Shown here: positions 1 through 11,807 of the stretch, one piece after another
Layout: the number at the start of each line of letters is the position of its first letter
Numbering within the stretch: the stretch's first letter is position 1
From: CAVUCH01 sp963697705
GTDB taxonomy: Bacteria; Acidobacteriota; Vicinamibacteria; Vicinamibacterales; JAENWD01
Reading direction: 5' to 3'
Length of the DNA: 64,000 bases
NCBI GenBank assembly: GCA_963697705.1
Contig: CAVOPA010000017.1
Coordinates: 1,922,001 to 1,986,000, forward strand
Notes under the pieces: generated by a model
The model's database searches: none
Told to the model about the DNA's origin: nothing
The model's input: only the letters and a program-made list of their open reading frames with translations
Program-made: the position numbers and the translations under genes

Positions 1-75
1 TTCTGGCGCCCGGCGCGAACCGAGTACAAGCAGAACGACGTGATCACGAAGGCGGAGCCCGCCGCGGTCGACTGA
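1..75 (+). CDS. C-terminal end of a truncated protein
   Basis: Frame 1 is open from the first base to a TGA at 73-75 and gives 24 residues (FWRPARTEYK, then a polar tail ending AAVD). The gene starts outside the window. The fragment is too short to assign to a family. It is called a gene end only because the repeat-rich non-coding gap starts directly after the stop. Confidence 0.4.
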   Translation, partial: FWRPARTEYKQNDVITKAEPAAVD

Positions 76-86
76 TGCTTGACGAT

Positions 87-188
87 GTCGTGCCCGGGCT
101 TCCGGTTAGCCGGGCCTTGCCGAGCCGGCATTGTAGTGCCCGGCTTTAGCCGGGCCTTGACGATGTAGTGCCCGGCTTCAGCCGGGCC
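87..188. repeat. Three REP-type hairpins
   Basis: Copies lie at about 87-116, 133-156 and 165-188. The last two read GTAGTGCCCGGC, a TTTA or TTCA loop, then GCCGGGC. The first is a diverged copy with GTCG in place of GTAG. They fill the gap between the truncated gene and the DUF6526 gene. Confidence 0.8.
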
Positions 189-261
189 TCGATTCGTTTG
201 ATTTGCATTCGAGGCGGGACATGATCGCTGCGTCCGAGCCCGTGCCTCAGTAGGAGAGTTG

Positions 262-696
262 ATGGCCGAACCGAAGATACAGACCTACAGCAACCACGCG
301 TACCGTCCGATTGCGAGCGTCATCGCCTTTCTGCTCGCCACCATGGCCATCGTCGGGACGGTCCGCCTGTGGCTCGCCGGGTCGCGCGCCGACACCTTCG
401 CGCTTTTATGCGTGTCGCTCGCCGCGTTCGTGCTCGCCCTCGTCAGCCGCACCTACACGACGCGGCTGCAGGACCGAATCATCCGGCTCGAAATGCGGCT
501 GCGCCTCAAGGAACTGCTGCCACGCGAACGCCACGGCCTCATAGACACGCTGACGCCCGCGCAGATGGTGGCCTTGCGCTTCGCCTCGGACGGCGAGTTG
601 CCGGCCCTCGCCGGGCGTGCCGCCGCCGAAGGCCTGTCGCGCACCGACATTAAAAAGGCGATCGAGGACTGGCAGGCGGACTGGATGCGGACCTAG
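262..696 (+). CDS. DUF6526 family small membrane protein
   Basis: A 144-residue protein starting MAEPKIQTYSNH, matching the DUF6526 family of small two-span membrane proteins of unknown function. Two hydrophobic segments lie at about residues 16-36 and 46-61. They are followed by a basic amphipathic region (RLQDRIIRLEMRLRL) and a C-terminal domain with the family-like string LVALRFASDGELPAL, read here as MVALRFASDGELPAL. The ATG at 262 is chosen over the TTG at 259 because AGGAG lies at 252-256 with a short normal spacer. It appears monocistronic, with repeats on both sides. Family assignment is good; function is unknown. Confidence 0.8.
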   Translation: MAEPKIQTYSNHAYRPIASVIAFLLATMAIVGTVRLWLAGSRADTFALLCVSLAAFVLALVSRTYTTRLQDRIIRLEMRLRLKELLPRERHGLIDTLTPAQMVALRFASDGELPALAGRAAAEGLSRTDIKKAIEDWQADWMRT

Positions 697-777
697 AACG
701 CGGAGATTTGCGGTGGACGGGCGGCGGGCGGCCGACTGGAGGCCTAGAGGCTGGCGGCTGGAGGCGTCAACAACCTA

Positions 778-957
778 GCCCGCCTGAAGGCGGGCACTAC
801 GCGGAGCGCCAAACGCTGCCCGCTCTTCGGAGTGCCCGGCTTAGCCGGGCCTGCGTAGCCGGATTGAACGCCCTCCGCGTAGTGCCCGGCTTTAGCCGGG
901 CCTCTGGCGTAGCCGGATTGAACGCCTCTCCGCGTAGTGCCCGGCTTTAGCCGGGCC
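778..957. repeat. Cluster of four REP-type hairpins
   Basis: One copy in reverse orientation (778-800, GCCCGCCTGAAGGCGGGC then ACTAC) is followed by three forward copies at 831-852, 879-902 and 934-957. The reverse copy has a CCCGCC/GGCGGG stem and the forward copies a CCCGGC/GCCGGG stem. The region 717-770 also holds degenerate GGCTGGA heptamers. Confidence 0.8.
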
Positions 958-976
958 GTGACGTTCTGCTTCGCGA

Positions 977-1615
977 TCAAGGCGGCCGCGTCTCCTGCTC
1001 TTCGCTGATTTCCGGTGATTGCGCCGCCTTCCGAGCCGCCGCGGCGTCCTGTTCCTTCCGCCACGCGGCGATCGCCGCGTCGACTTCCTCGCGCGCCGCG
1101 CGTTCACGGCGATTCCGCAGAGTGGCTTTGATTTTTCCGGTGACCGCTCCCGCGACCAGCCCCTGCGCGAAGCTCGTTGCCATCACCTGCAGCAGATCCG
1201 TCCCTTCGAACGCACCGAAGCTGCGCGCCTGGGGTGGGGTCACCATGTTGAGGAACTGGTCGTGCCAGGGGCTGCCTGCCGGCGGGGTCCGTCCATTCGC
1301 GGTCCCGAGCCAGTCGATGCCGGTAGACCAGCGCGGGCGCGTACCGAAAATCTGCAGGCGGAAGGTGGGTCGCGTCGCGCTCAGATCCAGCACCGGCGGC
1401 TTCTCGAGCTGCTCGCTGATGCGCTCGAGCGAGATCGGCAGTGCGTCCACGTCCACCGCGCCGTCGGTTGCGGGCGCCGGTGACTCCGGTCGCTGCGGCG
1501 GTCCTGAGCCTTGCGCTCGGGCCGGACCACAGCTGAGCAGACACAGGACCGCCATAGCACCGCTTCGGGCCTGCACGCCTGATACGACGGCGAGCGGACG
1601 CGGACGGCCGGGCAT
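977..1615 (-). CDS. Secreted protein of unknown function
   Basis: A 212-residue reading frame with a signal peptide (hydrophobic MAVLCLLSCG, cleavage expected after ARA near residue 35), a Pro/Ala-rich linker, a middle region and a basic, coiled-coil-like C-terminus (residues about 165-200, rich in R, E, K and A). It could start at the first Met or at the internal Met at residue 21, which would give a shorter signal peptide. No family is recognised. It is the only long frame in this part of the reverse strand and has coding-like GC-rich third positions. It stands alone between repeat-filled gaps. Confidence 0.55.
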   Translation of the reverse strand: MPGRPRPLAVVSGVQARSGAMAVLCLLSCGPARAQGSGPPQRPESPAPATDGAVDVDALPISLERISEQLEKPPVLDLSATRPTFRLQIFGTRPRWSTGIDWLGTANGRTPPAGSPWHDQFLNMVTPPQARSFGAFEGTDLLQVMATSFAQGLVAGAVTGKIKATLRNRRERAAREEVDAAIAAWRKEQDAAAARKAAQSPEISEEQETRPP

Positions 1616-1630
1616 GGGGGGATCTTACTA

Positions 1631-1896
1631 GGCTGGGGGCTGGAGGCTGGAGGCTGGAGGCTGAAGGCGGGAGAGGCGGGAGGCGGGAAGCGGGAGGCTG
1701 GGGCTGGAGGCGGCAGGCTGAAGGTCGGAGGCCAATCGGCTCGTGTCGCTCCGACCATTTTTTCAGGACCGAATGCAACGGCCAGGAGGGCACGCGACTG
1801 CGCCCCTTATGCTCGGTGCGCGTCCGCCGAACGCCGGCCGCCGCCCGCTCCCGCCTCCCGCTCCCGCCTCCCGCCTCCAGCCTCCAGCCTCCAGCC
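1631..1896. repeat. Facing pair of GGCTGGA heptamer arrays
   Basis: From 1631 the 7-nt units GGCTGGG, GGCTGGA (three times), GGCTGAA and GGCGGGA run in strict phase. After a 2-nt slip, related units continue to about 1735. From 1844 to 1896 the same repeat appears inverted (CCTCCAG units). About 110 nt of non-repetitive sequence separates the two arms. The element fills the gap between a reverse-strand gene and the ArsR-methyltransferase gene. Confidence 0.85.
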
Positions 1897-1907
1897 TTGT
1901 CATCTGG

Positions 1908-1929
1908 CATCAATGAATGTAGATTGATG
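1908..1929. promoter_or_regulatory. Inverted repeat at the start of the ArsR-type regulator
   Basis: CATCAAT at 1908-1914 is mirrored by ATTGATG at 1923-1929, giving perfect 7-bp arms with an 8-bp spacer. The right arm includes the ATG at 1927. ArsR-family regulators typically bind palindromes that overlap their own promoter or start. The related string CATCAATCAATG lies just before metH. Operator function is inferred. Confidence 0.45.
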
Positions 1930-2928
1930 TATATGAAGGCTGCCTCTGCCCTCTATCGCCTGCTCGGCGACGAGGCGCGGCTGCGCATCCTGCGGCTGCT
2001 CGCGGCGGAACGGCTGAATGTCGGCGAGCTCACGGCGGTGCTCGGCATCGCGCAGTCGGGCGTCTCGCGGCACCTGGGTCTGCTCAAGGAGAGCGGCCTG
2101 GTGCAGGAGCAGCGCGAGGGCGGGTTCACCTATTACCGTGCCACGGCGGATGGCACCGGCGATGGGGGTGGGAACGGGCGCGGCGGCGCCGTGAACGCGC
2201 CGAGCGCCGTCTGGGGGGCGCTCGCGGAGCAGTTCGCCGCCTCGGCGGCGGATGCGACGGTGCGCGCGGACGAGGCGCGGCTCAAGGAAGTGCTGCGGCT
2301 GCGCAAGGAGAGCTTTGCCACCCACGGCGGCGCCGAGCGGCAGCTGGTTCCGGGGCGCAGCTGGGCGGCGTGGTCGCGCGCGCTCGGCCTGCTGCTGCCG
2401 CCGCTGGAGGTCGCCGATCTCGGATGCGGCGATGGCTACTTGACGATCGAGACAGCCCGGTGGGCGCGGCGCGTCGTCGCCGTCGACCGCTCGCGCGAGG
2501 TGCTCGACCGGGCGCGGGAGCTCGCGGCGCGGCGCGGCGTGCGCAACATCCGATGGAAGCGCGGCGAGCTGGAGGCGCTGCCGCTCGACGACGAGTCGGT
2601 CGACGTCGCGCTGCTGTCGCAGGCGCTGCATCACGCCGACGACGCGCGCCGGGCGCTCGCCGAAGCCGTGCGCATCCTGAGGCCCGGCGGCCGCGTCCTG
2701 GTGCTCGACTTGCGCAGCCACGATCAGGCGTGGGTGCACGACCGCCTGGGTGACCGCGTGCGCGGCTTCAAGGACGAGGAGCTCACGACGTTACTGGCGA
2801 CTGCGGGTCTCGGCGACGTGAAGGTCCGCGTCGGCGCCCGCCTCGACGGCGACCCGTTCACCGTCCTGATCGCGGCGGGAAAAAAGGCCGCGGCAGCAAA
2901 GGGCGAAGGGCTGAGGGCTGAGGGCTAG
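1927..2928 (+). CDS. ArsR-type transcriptional regulator fused to a class I methyltransferase
   Basis: A 333-residue, two-domain protein. Residues about 1-80 form an ArsR-type winged helix (LYRLLGDEARLRILRLL, then GVSRHLGLLKESGLV). Residues about 150-310 are a SAM-dependent methyltransferase (motif I VADLGCGDGYLTIE, and later ALLSQALHHADDARRAL). ArsR-methyltransferase fusions next to methionine-cycle genes are known as SahR-like regulators that sense S-adenosylhomocysteine. The adjacent metH and the shared upstream motif fit that role, but ligand and targets are inferred. ATG at 1927 or 1933 is possible; no clear ribosome site is seen. The last residues (KGEGLRAEG) and the stop codon are encoded by a GGGCTGA heptamer array. 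Confidence 0.85.
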   Translation: MYMKAASALYRLLGDEARLRILRLLAAERLNVGELTAVLGIAQSGVSRHLGLLKESGLVQEQREGGFTYYRATADGTGDGGGNGRGGAVNAPSAVWGALAEQFAASAADATVRADEARLKEVLRLRKESFATHGGAERQLVPGRSWAAWSRALGLLLPPLEVADLGCGDGYLTIETARWARRVVAVDRSREVLDRARELAARRGVRNIRWKRGELEALPLDDESVDVALLSQALHHADDARRALAEAVRILRPGGRVLVLDLRSHDQAWVHDRLGDRVRGFKDEELTTLLATAGLGDVKVRVGARLDGDPFTVLIAAGKKAAAAKGEGLRAEG

Positions 2929-3150
2929 GGGGCTGGATACGCTCCCTATATGCCATTGTGGAGTCACGGCCCGCCTGAAGGCGGGCACTACGGGAGACGG
3001 CCCGCCTGAAGGCGGGCACTACGAGAGACCGCCCGCCTGAAGGCGGGCACTACGGAGACACGGCCCGCCGTGAAGGCGGGCACTACGCAGCTACGGGCGC
3101 CTGAAGGCGCCTGGCCCTTAGCCTTTAGCCCTGAGCCCTTAGCCCGTAGC
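2901..3150. repeat. Heptamer arrays flanking a block of REP hairpins
   Basis: GGGCGAA, GGGCTGA (twice) and GGGCTAG run in 7-nt phase at 2901-2928 and overlap the end of the preceding gene. Four reverse-oriented REP hairpins follow at 2969-2991, 3000-3022, 3031-3053 and 3063-3086, with a degenerate fifth near 3095-3112. The facing array (AGCCCTT, AGCCTTT, AGCCCTG units) occupies 3113-3150. The whole metH upstream gap is thus repeat, apart from about 25 bp before the gene. Confidence 0.85.
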
Positions 3151-3154
3151 ACCA

Positions 3155-3166
3155 CATCAATCAATG
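3155..3166. promoter_or_regulatory. Candidate regulator site upstream of metH
   Basis: CATCAATCAATG, 8 bp before the metH ATG, matches CATCAATGAATG at the start of the neighbouring ArsR-methyltransferase gene at 11 of 12 positions. It has one CATCAAT half-site and lacks the opposing ATTGATG arm. It is a plausible operator for SAH-responsive control of metH; this is inference from two sites only. Confidence 0.35.
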
Positions 3167-3174
3167 AGCTGTCC

Positions 3175-6844
<3,670 letters not shown>

Positions 6845-6867
<23 letters not shown>

Positions 6868-7073
6868 CCGTTAACCGTTAACGGCTGGCGGCTGGCGGCT
6901 GGCGGCTGGCGGCTGGCGGCTGGGCGGCGGGTGCGCGGCGGGCGGCGGACGGCGGGCGGGGCTGGTCGTTCGATCGTTGAGCGTGGCCGGTGGCAGTAAA
7001 CGTCGACCGTTGACCGGCCAACGAACAAAACGGTCAACGGTCAACGGTCAACGGTCAACGGTCAACGGTCAAC
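6845..7073. repeat. Three heptamer arrays in tandem
   Basis: Five AACCGTT units (6845-6879) overlap the metH stop. Six GGCTGGC/G units follow at 6883-6924. After about 100 nt of G-rich and mixed sequence, six perfect GGTCAAC units run at 7032-7073, with inverted GTTGACC copies near 7000-7020. Three different heptamers with the same period in one gap is notable. The array ends 40 nt before the M13 peptidase gene. Confidence 0.85.
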
Positions 7074-7112
7074 GAATTTGACCCCGTCATCTGGTGCGGT
7101 CAAGAATCCTTC

Positions 7113-9170
7113 ATGACGATCCGCTCGCTTGTTCTCCTCGCTGTCATCGTTCTTGCGTCCCCAGCGCGGGCGCAGTCGCCGGCGCCCGAGCGCACGAAGC
7201 CGCTCAAGAGCTTCGACCTCACCGCTATCGACACGTCGGTGGACGCCTGCACCGACTTCTACAACTACGCCTGCGGCGGGTGGCGGAAGAACAACCCGGT
7301 GCCCGGCGACAAGGCGCGGTGGGGGCGGTTCGACGAGCTCCGCGAGTTCAATCTCTACACGCTCAACGACATCCTCGAGGCGTCGGCGAAGCCGTCGCCG
7401 ACGCGGAGCCCGGTCGAAGCGCAGGTCGGCGACCTGTATGCGTCCTGCATGGACACGGCGACGATCGACGCCGCGGCGCTGCAGCCGATCGCGCGCGATC
7501 TCGAGGCCATCGCCGGAGCGCCGTCGAAAGAGGAGCTCCTGCGCGTGCTGGCCCGGCTCCGGCGTGATGGCCTGAGCACGTTCTTCAACTTCGGCGTCGG
7601 GGCCGACTTCAAGGACTCGACCCAGACGTTGATGAACGTCGACCAGGGCGGCATCAGCCTGCCGGAGCGTGACTACTACCTGAAGGACGATCCGAAGAAC
7701 GTCGAGACGCGCGAGAAGTACGTGGCGCACATGACGCGCATGTTCACGCTGGCCGGCGATACGGCGGAGCAGGCGGCCTCACGCGCGTCGCGCGTGCTGG
7801 CGTTCGAGACGCGCCTCGCCGCCGCCGAGCTCGATCGTGTCGCCCGGCGCGACCCCAACAACCGCGATCACCGGATGACCGCCGACGCGCTGAAGGGGCT
7901 CACGCCGGGATTCGACGTCGCCGGTTACATGGCGAGCGCCGAGGCGCCCGCGTTCACCGCCGTCAACGTCGTCTGGCCCGATTTCTTCAAGGCCTTCGAC
8001 ACGACCTGGCGGGAGACGTCGCTGGACGATCTGAAAAGCTACGGACGCTGGCGCCTGCTCACTGCCAGCGCGACGGAACTCGCCTCGCCATTCGAGCAGG
8101 AGAACTTCGACTTCTTCAGCCGCTATCTTCGCGGCATCAAGGACCAGCCGCCACGCTGGAAGACCTGCGTCGCGGCGGTGGACGAGAACCTGGGCGAGGC
8201 CCTCGGGCAGCTGTTCGTGCGCAAGGCGTTCGGGGCTGACAGCAAGGCACGCATGATCGAGCTCGTCGATGCGCTCACGGCGGCGCTGGAGCAGAACATC
8301 ACGACGCTCGAGTGGATGACGCCGGAGACCAAGACCAAGGCGATCGAGAAGCTGAAGAAGCTGGGCAAACGGAAGATCGGCTACCCGGAGACGTGGCGCG
8401 ACTACACGTCGGTCGCGATCACCCGCACCGACTTCGCCGGCAACGTCCGTCGCGCCAACCGGTTCGAGGTCAAGCGCAACTACGACAAGCTCGGACGGCC
8501 CGTCGACAAGACCGAGTGGACCATGACCCCGCCGACGGTGAACGCCTACTACTCGCCGCAGTTCGCCGAGATCGTCTTCCCGGCCGGCATCCTGCAGCCG
8601 CCGTTCTTCGACCGGCAGGTCGACGATGCCGTGAACTTCGGCGCGATCGGCGCGGTCATCGGCCACGAGCTGTCGCACGGCTTCGACGACCAGGGCCGCA
8701 AGTTCGACGGCAACGGCAACCTGACCGACTGGTGGACCGAGGCCGACGCGAAGGCGTTCGAGGAGCGTGCGGCGTGCATCGCCGATCAGTACTCCGGCTA
8801 CTCGCCCGTGAACGATCCGAAGACGGGCAAGCCCGCCTTCCTGAACGGCAAGCTGACGCTCGGCGAGAACATCGGCGACAACGGCGGCGCGCGCATCGCC
8901 TTCCAGGCGCTGCTGCACACCTTGACGGCGAAGGACCGCGCGGCTGTCGACGGCTACACGCCCGAACAGCGCTTCTTCCTCGGCTTCGCGCAGGTGTGGT
9001 GCCAGAACTCCACCGACGCGGACGCACTGCAGCGGATCTTCACGGACCCGCATTCCTCCGGCCGCTTCCGCGTGAACGGCACGATCAGCAACATGCCGGA
9101 GTTCCAGCAGGCCTTCACCTGCAAGGCCGGCACTCCGATGGCGCCCGAGAAGAGGTGTCGGGTCTGGTAG
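7113..9170 (+). CDS. M13 family zinc metallopeptidase (neprilysin/PepO-like), exported
   Basis: A 685-residue M13 endopeptidase, full length for the family. A signal peptide (MTIRSLVLLAVIVLASPARAQ) points to the periplasm or outer surface. The N-terminal M13 domain begins at SFDLTAIDTSVDACTDFY. Zinc ligands are seen in GHELSHGF (HELSH at about 518-522), with Glu585 in GENIGDNGG and Asp589 completing the ExxxD pattern. The C-terminus CRVW is the family's conserved CxxW end. Members cleave short peptides; a specific substrate cannot be told. The gene is isolated between repeat blocks. TTGACC at 7078-7083 may be a -35 element, but the -10 is weak. Confidence 0.95.
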   Translation: MTIRSLVLLAVIVLASPARAQSPAPERTKPLKSFDLTAIDTSVDACTDFYNYACGGWRKNNPVPGDKARWGRFDELREFNLYTLNDILEASAKPSPTRSPVEAQVGDLYASCMDTATIDAAALQPIARDLEAIAGAPSKEELLRVLARLRRDGLSTFFNFGVGADFKDSTQTLMNVDQGGISLPERDYYLKDDPKNVETREKYVAHMTRMFTLAGDTAEQAASRASRVLAFETRLAAAELDRVARRDPNNRDHRMTADALKGLTPGFDVAGYMASAEAPAFTAVNVVWPDFFKAFDTTWRETSLDDLKSYGRWRLLTASATELASPFEQENFDFFSRYLRGIKDQPPRWKTCVAAVDENLGEALGQLFVRKAFGADSKARMIELVDALTAALEQNITTLEWMTPETKTKAIEKLKKLGKRKIGYPETWRDYTSVAITRTDFAGNVRRANRFEVKRNYDKLGRPVDKTEWTMTPPTVNAYYSPQFAEIVFPAGILQPPFFDRQVDDAVNFGAIGAVIGHELSHGFDDQGRKFDGNGNLTDWWTEADAKAFEERAACIADQYSGYSPVNDPKTGKPAFLNGKLTLGENIGDNGGARIAFQALLHTLTAKDRAAVDGYTPEQRFFLGFAQVWCQNSTDADALQRIFTDPHSSGRFRVNGTISNMPEFQQAFTCKAGTPMAPEKRCRVW

Positions 9171-9190
9171 GGCGGGAGGACAGACTTCTA

Positions 9191-9311
9191 GGCTGGAGGC
9201 TGGAGGCTGGAGGCTGGAGGCTGGAGGCTGGCGGCTGGAGGCTGGAGGCGGGCGGCGGGCGGCGGGCGGCGCGGAGGACGATGACGTGTAGTGCCGACCT
9301 TCAGGTCGGCC
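9191..9311. repeat. GGCTGGA heptamer array plus one REP hairpin
   Basis: Five perfect GGCTGGA units (9191-9225), then GGCTGGC, two more GGCTGGA and several GGCGGGC units run to about 9274. A REP hairpin at 9288-9311 has the foot GTAG and a third stem type, CCGACC-TTCA-GGTCGG. It is directly downstream of the M13 peptidase gene. Confidence 0.85.
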
Positions 9312-9351
9312 GAGATCCAGCACCGCCCATGAGCGTTCCGACCTTACCGTG

Positions 9352-9621
9352 CTACTTGTGCAGGTCGATCCCGATCGCCTCGAGCCCGGCGCGCACGCTG
9401 GTCAATTTCTCCCCGACCGCAGCCGGCATTCCGTCGCCGAGGTCCCGCACGATCTTGTTCAGGGTGAACGCCGCGAACCGCGTCGCCTCGCTGTGTGACG
9501 ATCGCACCGCGAGGTGCAGGCGCTCGCTCTGGTACACCGCCTTGTCGATTGCGGCGGACGGCGGCAACGCCTTCAGTGCCGCGGTCAGCGACTCGACGTC
9601 GGCCAGCAACTGCTCTTTCAT
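9352..9621 (-). CDS. Small conserved-looking protein of unknown function
   Basis: An 89-residue protein (MKEQLLADVESLTAAL start, GLEAIGIDLHK end) with no signal peptide and no membrane span. It is predicted helical and acidic. It sits downstream of speA on the same strand, about 100 nt away across a heptamer array. The array contributes a GGAG four bases before the ATG, a reasonable ribosome site. No family is recognised. Balanced amino-acid composition and placement between stops support a real gene. Confidence 0.55.
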   Translation of the reverse strand: MKEQLLADVESLTAALKALPPSAAIDKAVYQSERLHLAVRSSHSEATRFAAFTLNKIVRDLGDGMPAAVGEKLTSVRAGLEAIGIDLHK

Positions 9622-9623
9622 CA

Positions 9624-9720
9624 GGCTCCAGGCTCCGGGCTCCAGCCTCCGGGCCTTGTCAGGCTCCTGCCCTGAAGCCCGACAGGGCCGGGAGCCCGGA
9701 GCCTGGAGCCCGGAGCCCGA
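9624..9720. repeat. Facing pair of GGCTCCR heptamer arrays
   Basis: GGCTCCA, GGCTCCG and GGCTCCA at 9624-9644 are mirrored by GAGCCCG, GAGCCTG, GAGCCCG and GAGCCCG at about 9691-9718. About 45 nt lies between the arms, and the arms could pair into a long stem. The element fills the space between the speA stop and the start of the 89-residue gene. Confidence 0.85.
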
Positions 9721-9723
9721 ACG

Positions 9724-11679
<1,956 letters not shown>

Positions 11680-11683
11680 GATA

Positions 11684-11720
11684 AGGGCTAAGGGCCGAGG
11701 GCTGAAGGCTAAAGGCGAGG
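11684..11720. repeat. GGGCTAA heptamer array
   Basis: GGGCTAA, GGGCCGA, GGGCTGA and AGGCTAA units in 7-nt phase lie directly upstream of the speA start on the template strand. No facing inverted arm is seen here. Confidence 0.75.
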
Positions 11721-11807
11721 ACGAGCGGCGGCTGGGAAACGCTGACCCAAGTTTGTCTCGGCGCCCCGCCTGCTCCGCGGTCTGCGGCCGGCCGCCGATT
11801 CTGCTCG

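Noticed and set aside
744..1064. Reverse frame with repeated GPAKAGHYAE-like peptides
   Set aside because: The peptides are translations of REP hairpins, not a real repeat protein.
2969..3112. CRISPR-like array of short repeats
   Set aside because: The repeats are palindromic REP units with 8-9 nt spacing, no 30-nt unique spacers, and no cas genes.
3155..3174. Cobalamin or SAM riboswitch upstream of metH
   Set aside because: The metH leader consists of heptamer arrays and REP hairpins with only about 25 unique bases; no conserved riboswitch elements were recognised.
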